Assembly (NCBI GenBank): GCA_037176725.1
Contig: JAZBRS010000077.1
Location: 3,286,001-3,350,000, forward strand
Origin: Posidonia oceanica
Lineage: Eukaryota > Streptophyta > Magnoliopsida > Alismatales > Posidoniaceae
Direction: 5' to 3'
Length of the DNA stretch: 64,000 bases
Shown here: in pieces, positions 10,829-21,405 of the stretch
Layout: the number at the start of each line of letters is the position of its first letter
Numbering within the stretch: the stretch's first letter is position 1
Program-made: the position numbers and the translations under genes
Notes under the pieces: generated by a model
Seen by the model: only the letters and a program-made list of their open reading frames with translations
Databases searched by the model: none
Told to the model about the DNA's origin: nothing

Positions 10829-11743
10829 GCAGGGCAGTGGATCGAACATGCCAACCAGGGCGCAGCTAATGGCAGATCGCATGGTTGAGGGGCGAACTTG
10901 TCAACCAGGGTGCAGCTGGTGACAAATCTTAGGGTGGAAGAGCGAACATGTCAACCCGAGCGTAGTTGGTGACAAACCGTAGCGCTGAGGAGCGAACCTG
11001 CCAATTGAGGTGCAGCAGGTGACAAATCGCTGGGCAGAGGAGCAAACTTGTCAACCAAGGCATAGCCGGTTACAGATCGTAAGGCAGAGTAGCGAAATTG
11101 CCAACAGGGGCACAGCCGATGACAGATCGCAGGGTGGAGGAGTGAATTTGCCAAACTGGGCGCAGCCAGTGACAGATCGTAGGGTAGAGGAACGAAATTG
11201 CCAACCGGGGAGCAACTGGTGACAGATCGCAAGGCAGTGGAGCGAACTTGCTAACCAGGGCGCAGCCGATCACAAATAGCAAGGGAGAGGAGCGAACATG
11301 TCAATCAAGGCACAGCCGGCGACAGATTGCAAGGCAGAACAACGAACTTGCCAACCGCAGTTTGGCTAGTGACAAGTCGCTGGGTAGAGTAGCGAACATG
11401 TCAACCAGAGCGCTGCCTATGACAAATTGCATGGAAAAGGAGTGAGCATGTCAACCAGGGTGCAGCCAGTGACAGATCGTAAGGCAAAGCAGCGAACTTG
11501 CCAAATGGGGTGCGGCCAGTGACAAATCGCTAGGTAGAGGAGAGAACATGCCAACCAGGGAGTAGTCGACGATTGATCGCAAGGCAGAGGAGCGAACTTG
11601 TCAACTGGGTCATTGCCAGTGATAGATTGCAAGGCAGAGGAGCGATTTCGTTAATCGGGGCACAGCTGGTGTTAGATAGCAAGACTGACCAATGAACATG
11701 CCAATCGCGGTGCAGTTCGTGACATATCGCAGGGCAGAGGAGC
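10829..11743 (+). repeat. 50-bp tandem array between two LTRs
   Basis: About 18 direct copies, strict 50-bp spacing (for example gagg at 10987, 11037 and 11137), unit core GAGCGAACTTG.CAACCAGGG.GCAGCC.GTGACAGATCGCA. GTCA/TGAC arms with ACCA/TGGT can form a bulged hairpin in the better copies. The array begins at the last base of LTR I and runs without a gap into the first base of LTR B. It is best read as the 3' untranslated tandem-repeat region of an element, into which element I inserted. Frames through it are spurious. Confidence 0.85.
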
Positions 11744-12935
11744 TGTAGACACCCCATTTTGACCCCATGTGTTGGTGGTTTTCTCTGGAGGATGTGCTCG
11801 GTTCAGGCGGGACCCAATTGAACCAAAACCCTAGAAATCCCCAAAATTAAACCCACACAAAATCCCTTTTAAACCTCCCTTTCCCCTTTTCAAAAGCCCA
11901 CAACCACCGCAAAGCCCAAGCCCATTATCCCTTTTTCAGCCCAACAGACTAAGCCCACAACCATTGCAAAGCCCAAGCCCATTATCCCAATTCAGCCCAC
12001 CACACCACCAAGCCCACTACACTGCAAAACCCATTTCCCTCTTCTTCTTCACCCAACCTAAAAGTCCATTATCCCTCTCCAAGCCCACAACCCCTCACCA
12101 GTGCAAATCACCACCTCCTGCACCCAACCAACCCACTGCAGATTCTCCACCACTTCCTGCTACTGCACCCATGACCAACCAACCTCCTGTATCCACCTTA
12201 GCCCACTACCTTCACCTCCATCTTGGCTGGCCATTCAGATCTCAGATCTGAATCAACAGCTGGCATGCCTCCTCCCACCAATTAAACAGTGCCTCACCAC
12301 CCTCCTTGCTCCGGTTGCTCCTCTTGATTTCCCCGGTGCTTCCTGGTTGCTCCTCCTTACTCCCCAGGTAGCTCCCTTGCGTCCCAAACCACCAACACAC
12401 CTCCAGCAGCCCCTCTCGCCGGAAATTATCTCTTCTTCGGTGGGAGTACACCCATTGCTGCCACAGCTTCCTTCCGCCCATCATCCACCCATCCGGAGCA
12501 TCGCCTCCACTCCCATAGCTACTCCACACTCCCAGCAAGACTCCCCAACCCCCACATTGCCCAAATCCTCCAACACAGTCTGGTGAACCCAATACATCAA
12601 CTCTGGTCGTCCTTGAAATTCACTCAACTAAAGCCAATCCACTACCTTCTCAGCCACTCACCAAACTCCCAGCAATCTCCCCACGGTCCCGCACCACCGA
12701 TAGCCACCACAACCCATCCCGACAGTCCAACCGACCCAACACCTGCAACTCACTACCAGTCGACCCAAACAGATGCCGCTCTAGCATCAACATCTCTAAG
12801 CTTCATCCGGCCATCCACTAGCCATCCTCGAGTGCGTCCCAGTGTCGCAGAGCCTCCACCGTCGCGTCCAGCATCACCATCGACAGCAGCAACGCTGGCC
12901 CCAAGCACTCAACGTCGACAGCGTCATCCATTCAT

Positions 12936-12950
12936 TGATTCAGGTAAGCA
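12936..12950 (+). promoter_or_regulatory. LTR splice-donor-like site, element B
   Basis: TTCAG|GTAAGC at 12943/12944, at the end of the GC-rich segment, matching the position of donor-like sites in all other LTRs here. Confidence 0.5.
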
Positions 12951-13779
12951 ACACCTCCCTGAATGTCATAGTAGCCTCCTCTTGCTTATTTGCCTCCTAT
13001 ATGTGCGCATTGCATCATTTGATTTTGATTTCTCACCGCCGATTTCGTCTTCTTCTTCGGCAATGGCCTCGCCGGTAGAGAGACCCGCAACCGCAACTCG
13101 CCGCGACAGGCAGCCTCCGTCCCTCCAGGCATCTTCCAAATGACCTCCGGACTTCGAGCAACTCGTCCGAGCTTCGCCCGCACTCCACCGTGGCCTCCAG
13201 CACCGCCGTTGACCGGAGCGACAACTGTCATGACCCACCAACGTCGGGGGAGCCCTCCACGCACCCCCGCGGCCGGGTGAGACCTCCCTCACCGTGGGAA
13301 TCTCCTCCTCCAGCTTCCCAGTTGCTCTCCTTGGGCCTAGCCCCTCTGGTTCGCCGTAACCACCTAGCTCCGGCGCTCTGTCTTTTCGGTGGTGGCTTCG
13401 CCAGCCGTGTGAGGCCATTGTCCTCTGAGCATGGTTGGGGAGCCACCATCTGGTCTCCCCTCCTCTATTCTCTCTCTCCTTGCTTCCCGAGCCTCTCCTC
13501 AACGCCAGACGACCCTCGGAGCAATCTCCTTCTCCAGCTCCGGCGACGCTTGATGCATCTCCGTCGGATCGACTGGACCTTCACCGTGCCTGTGCTTGCC
13601 TCCTCTCCGTCGGCATCGCTCCGCAAGCCCATCCTCAAGCCTTCCCCACCGTCATCGAGGGCAGGGGTGACCTCCAGCGAGCCGCCCACCTTCTTCTCCG
13701 GCGACAGCCCCACCGGCCGTGCGAGTCCTCCTCTGGCCACTATTTCATTTTAAGTTCATTTGATTTAGTTTTTAAAACT

Positions 13780-14415
13780 ATATTGCATTGCATTCAGATC
13801 CTGCATTTTAGTTTTATTGCACATAGGTCCTAACTGTTGCATGCATAGCATTTTAATTGCATTGCATTCAGATCCTGCATTATTATTTTATTGCATGTAG
13901 GTCCTAACTGTTGCATGCATATCATTTTAATTGCATTGCATTCAGATCCTACATTATTGTTTTATTGCATATAGGTCCTAAATGTTGCATGCATTGCATT
14001 TTTCCTGACATTGCATGTAGGCCCAGCATTTTAACTTTATTGCATTTAGGTCCAACACTAAAACTGTTGCATGCATTGCATTTTTCATGATGTTTTATTT
14101 AAGTCCCTACATGTTTCTCATATTGCATCATGGCCTTTTATTGCATTTAGAACTTTACCAAATTGCATGTATTGCATTTGTCTTGACATTGCATGTAGGT
14201 CCAGCATTCTAACTTTATTGCATCTAGGTCCAGCATGTTAACTGTTGCATGCATTGCATTTTCATGACATTGCATTTTAAACCCTGCATTTTGCCCAATT
14301 TGCATCATTGGCTTTATTGCATTTTAAACTTCACTGCATTGCATGTATACCTAGGCATATTGCATTTTGACCCTGAACTTGGCCTCTATTGCATCATATG
14401 GGTTTTATTTGGTCC
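13780..14415 (+). repeat. TTGCATTGCAT / AGGTCC repeats in LTR B
   Basis: Roughly 60-bp units (GCATTGCATTCAGATCCTGCA ... ATAGGTCCTAACTGTTGCATGCAT, here split) are tandem from 13785 to 14010 and then decay. Element A inserted near the end of this run. Confidence 0.7.
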
Positions 14416-14419
14416 TTGA

Positions 14420-14424
14420 CCTAT
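14420..14424 (+). repeat. Target-site duplication of element A, left copy
   Basis: CCTAT, repeated exactly at 37369-37373. Five bases is the usual length for Ty3/gypsy integrases. Confidence 0.95.
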
Positions 14425-17092
14425 TGTAGACACCCCATTTTGACAGGCTGGATCGTTTGGAGCCTTCTGGTGGCTGCTGGACCCGAATCTAGACCCAAAT
14501 CCACACCTTCCTCTCCTTCTTTCCCTTCAAAACAAGCCCAAACCTGACCTAGAATTACCCCCCTTTTCCCGAGCCTGAAAACCTACCAAAATCCATAGGA
14601 AAACTCACCCCTGATGACTTAGCAAACCCACCAAAAAGCCTGCAAAAATTCAAACCAGACCCCTCCCAAAAACCCTAGGAAACTTAGGCAAAAATACCCT
14701 TTTTCTACACCTCAAAACCCCTCCAAAACTTCCTCAAAACCAAACCAAAATTCTGGGACCAGAACTAGAAACCCTAGACCCCACACCCGCCAAATTTCAC
14801 CCCTTTCCGAGACTCCTAAGACCCCCTTTTGCCTGGATTATCGTTTTCTCTCTCCGGGATTATCGTTTTCTCTCTCCTCTCTCTCTCCTGATTATCGTCT
14901 CTCTTTTCATCCCCTTCTTGCCCTTTCTCTGGCTTGGCTGTGGGCCCCCTTTGTACTCCTATCCTTTCTCCATCTTATTCCTATTTTTATTTTATTTTTA
15001 GCATCTTTCCCGAATTTTAAAAATCTTTTCCCCAAACCTATCTCTTTCCCCTTTTATTCTCCTTTTTCCCCTTTTCTTCTTCTTTTCCTTTTCCTCCTTC
15101 TCTCTTTTGCAAAAACCCATAAAAATCCTTAAAAATCTGTAAAACCCCAAAACATAAAAGAAACAAATCAGAATTCCAAGAAAAGCAACTAAAAAACATT
15201 AAACAAATGATTAAAAACTCAAGCTTAACTAAATCAAGCTAAAAAGAAAATCAAGCATGCAAACTAAAAAATGCAAAACAAACTAAAGGAAAATACTGTA
15301 AAATCAAGTAAAAAACTGAAATAAAGTCAGAACCTACCCAAGATAAAAACCCCACTGAAAGAATTAAAAAACAAACCCTAAAGGAAAGAATTAAAAATCA
15401 AATACTAAAACAAGTAATTAAAGAAGACAAAAGGCTTAACCTAATAAACATAAGAAAAAAAAAACAGCGTAAGAACTTAATAAAAAAAGGAAAAAGAAAA
15501 TTCAGTTAAAAGACTTAAAACACTTAATCAAACCAGAAAAATCCAACTAAAAAACATCAAGAAGAATTAACAAATAAAAATCAAAAAACATAGGTCAAAA
15601 GACTTAAAGAAGGAAAATATAAAAGACTAGAACTAAAAAGCCCAAAACCCACTCAAAATAATATAAAAATAAATCCTAAAAATCCTAATTAACATCCTAA
15701 AATACTTAACAAGAAAACACAATTTTAAAAACAATTTTAAAGAATTTAACCAACACTTAATCAAGCGGAAAATGAATTAACAACAAAAGAAAACCCTAAA
15801 ACCCTAATCAAGCCTAAAACACACTAATTAACCTGAAAACGGTCATTAAAAAATCTAATTAAACGCCTAACCTACAACCCAAGTCATCTAATATTTTTTA
15901 TTTATTTTTATCTTATTTTTTCTATTTTATTTCCCTACTTCTTTCCATCTTTCTTTCTTCCTTCTTTTTATCCTTTCTTTTCTTCTTTACTGGGCTCACC
16001 AGCCCATTCCCCTTTTTTCTTTTTTAAACCCGCAGCCCACAGCCACAGTCAACGAGCGTTCGTCTTCCACCTTCCCTCCTCCCGCAGGTCTACAGTGCCA
16101 GCTGCTCTTCTACAGTCCTGCCACAGCAGCTGCAGCGCCAGCCCCTGTCACCGCAGACCTGCGCTCGCACGTTTCTACCGGACCGGACCGGCGTGCGCCG
16201 CACCGCGTCCGTGCTTCCTGCCACCGCCCCTCCGCATTAATTCGCCACAGACAAGCCTGCAAGCAACCAGAATTTTAAGAGCCAAAAACCGGAGGAGAAA
16301 GGGAGGAGAGTTCATCAGGAGAAAGAAGTGAGTTCATCCGGAGAGAGCAGACGATTCCAGAGGTAATCCCCAGCCGGAGAGAACCCAGAGCTCCCTCTCT
16401 TCCACCCAGAAAAGACCAGAATTTTCTCCCCTTCAGTTCGACTGCAAACCGAAGCCAGAACACCTCCGAAATCACTCGGAATTGGCCCCCGAATCTCACC
16501 CAAACTTCTTACAACACACCCCCCCCATTCCACACGAAGAACCAACCCAGCATTTCCCCCCGACCACCCAGAAATTCACACAGAACCCAACTCTCTTCCA
16601 CCTCAGAATTCCCAACTCCACAGACCACCTTTCCTCCCCAAACTCTGCCCCGTTACTCACTGAGACACTACCTCTCCAACCCCGCTTTGCTTCACCTCCA
16701 GTTCCCCTCACAGACGAAATCTAGCACCACAAACAGTTGCCTTCCCCTCTGACCAGAGAATCGTCCAACCAGCAAACTCCACCCACAGCCTCCACAGACC
16801 CTTCCAACCATCCAGAACCCATCACTGAAGTCCCAGCTACCCACCGGAAGCCCCCGCTCGATCCAGAGGGCAACAGGCACCTCCCCCCACCTCGGACGAC
16901 CAGCAGTGCACCCAATTTTGCCGAATCTTCCTCCGACCTTCGAAGCTTGCGTCCAGCCATCCAGGAAGCCCCGGAGAGTCGCTTTGAGGCGATTCCAGCC
17001 CTCGCGAGCAGCGGACAGCGCTTCCCCTCACCGGACGAACTCCACCGGCGGCTTCTGGAACCACCTGCGTCGGGAGGACGTCTCAGACGCGG

Positions 17093-17104
17093 AAACTGGT
17101 AAAC
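17093..17104 (+). promoter_or_regulatory. LTR splice-donor-like site 1, element A
   Basis: GGAAACTG|GTAAAC at 17098/17099, at the end of the GC-rich segment, positionally equivalent to the sites in LTRs I, B, C and E. Confidence 0.45.
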
Positions 17105-18631
17105 GTATACTCCTTCAGCCTCCTCATCCTCTCCTCTTGCTTTTCCACCCCTCGAAAAGGGGTTCTGTAGCCGCGTTCGCGAGGTCAGCGCCGTCGCTGA
17201 CCTTCTTCCCCGACGAGCTCGATGCTCGTCCCGTCGCGCCGAGCTGCAGAACGACCTCCCGTTGGTCGTCCTAGCTCCGCACGGCCTCCTGGACTCCGGT
17301 CGTGGCCTCCGTTTCCTCCGACGTCGCTCCAACACGCCAGACTGCCCCAAATCTGTTTCAGACCTCCGGTGGCTCCTCAGCTCCGCTCCAAGCAGCGTCG
17401 CCGCTCGCCGGACGTCGCCTGAGCTCCGCCAGGGCCTGGTGAAGCTCGCCCGCCGAGCTACCCCCCAGCCTTCAGCCTTCTGCCCCCTTTGTCGGCCACT
17501 GGTAGCGACTGCTACAGTGGCCGACGACCTGCATTTTCACTGTAGCAACATTTTCGTTTAACTTAGTTATTTTGCCCTAAATTGCATTTCTGGTCTTAGT
17601 TGTTGTTATTTTGCGTTCTTGTCGTTCATTTGATTAAATCTGCTGATTTTTGTACTGAAACTATATTAAATTGCATGAAATGTTTATGTTTCTCTGTTTT
17701 TGCATTCTGGTCCATTTACTGTGCATTCCTTCATTAATAAGTTTGATTTCAGTCCCTCTGTTTTTTATTTTTGCACTTAAGTCCTGCAGTAGTTTAATTA
17801 GATTTAATGCATTAACTTTGCCATACTAAATTGCATTCTGGGTCCCTCTTGCTTTTTGTTTTTGCATCCTGGTCCTCTGCACTGTAGAACTTAGGTCTTA
17901 TTTTTTATTTTTGCTTGTTGCATTGCATTTATCCCCCTCTGTTTTCTGATTTATGCATGTAGGTCCACTCTAATGGACAGTAATCATTTTACATGCATTT
18001 TAGCTTATTGCATTGCATTTTTGACCCTGATCTTTTTAAAAATCACACTGCAGTCTTGTAATCTATTTTTCAGAGCATGTTTTCCATATGAAATTGCATT
18101 TTTGACCCCTGCATGATTTGAAAATTACACATAGAGCCTTGCATCTTTCAAAAACCATGTAAAAAGACCGTTTTGCCCCTAAGTTGCATTCTAACTCCTA
18201 TGCTTGCAAAATTGCATGTAGACCCTCCACTTGCACTCCCGGACTCCCCGGAACCCCGTTTTCTGGAAAATTTGCATTTTAGCCCCCTTTCTTTCTTCAA
18301 AAATGCTTTTGAATCCCTGTTCTTCCCAAATTGCTTTTCTTTATCTTTTCTTGCTTTGCATGCATCCTGCATTCATCAAGTCTAGCATTTTAGCTCCCCT
18401 TTGCATACACTAAGCACTTTTAACTCCCCTTCACTCGGGAGGACCTTCAGCACACCCCTAGGACCTCCTGAACACTTAGGTCTGTTCTTCTCACATGTTC
18501 TGGCCCTTCTGCTCTGGAGCCGCGATATCTTCCAATCCGACCGTTGGATCTCCTCAAGAAAGCTGCCCGGGCGACCGCAGCGAAGCGCTCTTCAGCATGG
18601 ACCAAGCAGATCCCCGATCAGACTCCCGGAT

Positions 18632-18644
18632 CTCCAGGTATATC
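18632..18644 (+). promoter_or_regulatory. LTR splice-donor-like site 2, element A
   Basis: CTCCAG|GTATATCC at 18637/18638, in the same sequence context as AAG|GTAAGTCC in LTR I and CAG|GTATGTCC in LTR E. With the acceptor at 21225 it would define a 2588-base leader intron containing the primer-binding site. Confidence 0.55.
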
Positions 18645-18679
18645 CTCCTGAACCCCTGCACTACATTCATTTGCATGCC

Positions 18680-19425
18680 ATTTGCACCGTTTTGCGTGCC
18701 CTTTGGTTTTCTCGCCTCGTTTTGCGTGCTTTCGAGTTTTCTCGCTTCGTTTTGCGTGTCGCTTCTTTGTTTTGCACCGTTTTGCGTGCCCTTTAGTTTT
18801 TCCGCTCCGTTTTGCGTGCCTTCATGTTTTCCGCTCCGTTTTGCGTGCCTTCATGTTTTCTCGCTCCGTTTTGCACGTCGCTTCTTTGTTTTGCACCGTT
18901 TTGCGCCCCCTTTAGCTTTCTCGCCTCGTTTTGCGTGCTTTCGAGTTTTCTCGCATCGTTTTGCGTGCCGCTCCTTTGTTTTGCACCGTTTTGCATGCCC
19001 TTTAGTTTTTCCGCTCCGTTTTGCGTGCCTTCATGTTTTCCGCTCCGTTTTGCGTGCCTTCATGTTTTCTCGCTCCGTTTTGCGCGCAGCTTCTTTGTTC
19101 TGCACCGTTTTGCATGCCCATTGTTTTCTTGCACCGTTTTGCGTGCTTTCAAGTTTTCTCGCTTCGTTTTGCGCGCCGCCTCTTCGTCTTGCACCGTTTT
19201 GCGTGCCCTTTCGTTTTCTCGTCTCGTTTTGCGAGCCTTTGTTTTCCTTGCCCGGTTTTGCGCCCTTCTTTCGTTTTCCTGCACGGTTTGGCATTCTTGC
19301 TCCATTCCTTGTGCCGTTTTGCATGTCAACCTGGTTTTCGCATCTTTTTGCATACTTGTTTCGTTCCTCGCACTGTTTTACGCCGTTTTCCCTTGCATGT
19401 CGATTACATTGCATGGTTTTCTCGC
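18680..19425 (+). repeat. CCGTTTTGCGTGCC minisatellite in 5' LTR of A
   Basis: About 30-bp subunits built on CCGTTTTGCGTGCC and TTTTCTCGCT in higher-order groups. The 3' LTR copy (35964-36710) is almost exactly as long but has a different order of subunits, while the rest of the LTRs is nearly identical. Confidence 0.85.
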
Positions 19426-19665
19426 TGTTTCGCTTTTTTCGCCTGCATTTGCATATAGGGCAGTGATGCTTACTGTCCGGAGTTCTCACGAGCCAGGTTT
19501 CGCCCGGCTCGGAACACAGACAGCGTTGCTGAGCGCTTAGATTGCACGTTTACTTCCTTGCATCGTCTTTCATCACTTAGAGCACACCTTCGAGCATTTA
19601 GACAGGCATTCATTGGCATTTAGGCATCTAAAGTCTGCATTTCCCTGCATATGCGAGCGTAAGCC

Positions 19666-19788
19666 TAGAAAGACCGATTCTCGGGCGTGTCGGGGGTGCC
19701 TAACACCTTCCCCGCGCGTAACAGGAGTCCTTACCCTCTCTTGGCCCGCAATGACCATATCGCCCTTGTCCTAGGCACGAGTCACTTC
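19666..19788 (+). promoter_or_regulatory. Conserved LTR 3' block, element A
   Basis: Same block as 10409-10531, with GGGGGTGCCTAACACC and a CCTAA-loop hairpin; repeated at 36950-37072 in the 3' LTR. Confidence 0.65.
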
Positions 19789-19909
19789 ATTTGCATTCAT
19801 TTGCATCTTATTTCTTTTGCATTGCCCTGCATTGCATCTTTTGCTTGGTTTCGCGTGATTATTCACGCATTTCCCCGGTTTTCCTTGTCTCCCGATTTAA
19901 TAGACTTAG

Positions 19910-19919
19910 TGGCGACTCC
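19910..19919 (+). other. PBS-like relic inside 5' LTR of A
   Basis: TGGCGACTCC, identical to the first ten bases of the true primer-binding site, 175 bp before the LTR end. The 3' LTR copy is at 37194-37203. Downstream bases (GATTTT) no longer match the tRNA. Confidence 0.6.
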
Positions 19920-20085
19920 GATTTTGTCTTGTCTTCTTCTTTTCTATCCTTGTTTCCCTCTTTTAAATGTTTTCGAGTTAGGTCTTCCTTCTCGGACATA
20001 GCCGCTTATAGTGAGCCTGATTCCGATCGGTGCACGCGAGCTCTGGCATCGTGCATGGACGATCCGAACGCCGGGATCGCTACAG

Positions 20086-20104
20086 TGGCGACTCCGCTGG
20101 GGAT
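20086..20104 (+). promoter_or_regulatory. Primer-binding site for tRNA-Arg(ACG), element A
   Basis: TGGCGACTCCGCTGGGGAT begins one base after the LTR. It is the reverse complement of the CCA-tailed 3' end of plant tRNA-Arg(ACG) as I remember it (...CCCCAGCGGAGTCG-CCA), a 19-base match. Ogre elements also use tRNA-Arg. Confidence 0.9.
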
Positions 20105-21405
20105 ACTAGACTCCGGCTTTCGCTTTCGCTTTCGCTCGCTTGGGATTTGCTTTCTTTGTTTGCCTTTGTGTTTCCTTTGTCTGTTTTGCTCGTTTTCCTG
20201 TGCGAACTCCTAGCAAGTCACCTCGTGGTCACTTCGCTTAGGTTTTGCACCCCCTTTCGCCTTAGTTTTGCTGTGCCTTGCTCTACTTTGTCTAACTTGC
20301 TTGTTTGCTTGCCTTTTTCCTTCCCTCTGCTCTTGTTTGCTTTACAGCTTACTTGTCTTTATTTCTTTTGCCTTACTTGCTTATTATTGCTTTAATTCTC
20401 GCACATTGCATGACTACATACTTGTTTGGCAATAATGCATGCTTTTTGAATGATGAATGCTTCCTTTTACACACCTGCTATGTCACTACGCACGCACATA
20501 CTCTGCATACATGCTTTTTGACTCGATGAATGTTTTTCTTCACCATTATGCTCACAAACACTTGCACATGCCATGCACTTGCCTTTTGTTGTGTTGTATG
20601 ATTGTTTGCTTGCCATGCTTGACTGATTTTCTTCCCTTTCGCACTTGCCATGCTTAGGATAGTAGGAACTTGTCTGCTCTCCCCAAGGTTAACTAAAAAA
20701 TGCAAGTAAAATGAACTTTTAGGAGCAACTAGAGACTCTGAACAATCCTTCACTCCCTTTTGGTTAATAAAATGTGCAAGATAAAAGACTTTAATCATTC
20801 GCATAAGCATCATATAGGGCATGCATTCTTCTCCTCTAAGTCCACCTACTAGTCTGCGAAGGACGGTTCCGGCTTCTCACCCCGATGCTTTGGCATGGTG
20901 TGAATCAGTCGGTCTGTCCCCCCTTGTCCGGGGTCGTGTTGGTGTTAGTGGAGGGTACCACCTACGCTTTGGCGGGGTAGAGGCCACCAACGCACCACCC
21001 TGTCATTACTTGAGCTTTGGGCCGGGAGTTAGACAGGGAGCCTACTTTTCTGACTCGAGTCTGTGACCCGTACACCCAGGGATACCCGGAGTAGACAACC
21101 TTGCTAGGAAACACTAGTTAGGTGAGGGGGGCATACTAGAAAGCATACATGACATTCATGCCATAACTTAATGCATTTTGCATCCTTCTTTTTCTAACCC
21201 TAGTCTCCTGTTGTGTCTTTAACAGAGTTCAGTAAGCGATCTCCTTAGCTGGAGCTCAGGTTCTTTCCCTTGCTGACATCTCTGCTGAGACATCTGTGCT
21301 CGACCATCTCTTTCTGAGCTACTCGTCTTTGCGAGCATAGCTCCTCGTAGAGCCCGTCCCCTTTTCCTCTGTCGCAGCCCTGTTTTGACTCGCTCTCGGT
21401 CAGCA
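20105..21405 (+). other. 5' leader of element A
   Basis: No credible gene. 20820-21130 is conserved in the leaders of B (39180-39480) and D (minus, about 58460-58760), for example GTGTTGGTGTTAGTGGAGGG-like and GCACC.CC strings. In A and D it can be read as a short peptide but in B that reading is closed by a stop, so RNA-level conservation (packaging or dimerisation) is more likely. Confidence 0.6.
21214..21228 (+). promoter_or_regulatory. Leader splice-acceptor-like site, element A
   Basis: Pyrimidine-rich TGTGTCTTTAACAG|AG at 21225/21226, about 180 bases before the gag ATG. B (39582/39583) and C (41274/41275) have stronger acceptors, TATTTTCAG|GT and TTTTGCAG|GT, in the same context before GTGCGAG..C.TAGC.GGA.CTCG. 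Confidence 0.5.

Larger units (their letters stand above)
11744..14424 (+). repeat. LTR of element B, left part
   Basis: It begins TGTAGACACCCC and is broken at 14424 by element A. It holds C/A-rich sequence (11760-12180), a GC-rich segment ending in TTCAG|GTAAGC (12943/12944), more GC-rich sequence and TTGCAT repeats. Open frames such as 12583-13143 and 13190-13753 are Pro/Ser-rich and without a recognised domain. The 50-bp array directly upstream suggests this LTR once served as the 3' LTR of an upstream copy as well as the 5' LTR of B. Confidence 0.8.
14425..20084 (+). repeat. 5' LTR of element A
   Basis: Starts TGTAGACACCCC and ends GGGATCGCTACA. Layout: C/A-rich start; CT-rich tract (14830-15110); A-rich tract (15110-15890) with TTAAAA motifs; GC-rich segment (16030-17560) with donor-like site 1 at 17098/17099; T-rich sequence with TTGCAT repeats; donor-like site 2 at 18637/18638; GTTTTGC minisatellite; conserved 3' block. 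A TTTTTTAAACC string at about 16020 could serve as a TATA-like element just before the GC-rich segment (weak). Frames in the GC-rich part (16737-17102 and others) show no known domain. Confidence 0.95.

Noticed and set aside
18495..19540. Cys/Phe-rich frames of 242 and 323 codons in the 5' LTR
   Set aside because: Produced by the CCGTTTTGCGTGCC minisatellite, which is open in all plus frames; the copies in the 3' LTR and in LTRs I and E change frame freely.
19687..20001. Frame of 104 codons repeated in the A LTRs, with relatives in I
   Set aside because: It overlaps the conserved LTR block; conservation extends over stops and indels in B, C and D, so it is nucleotide-level, not protein.
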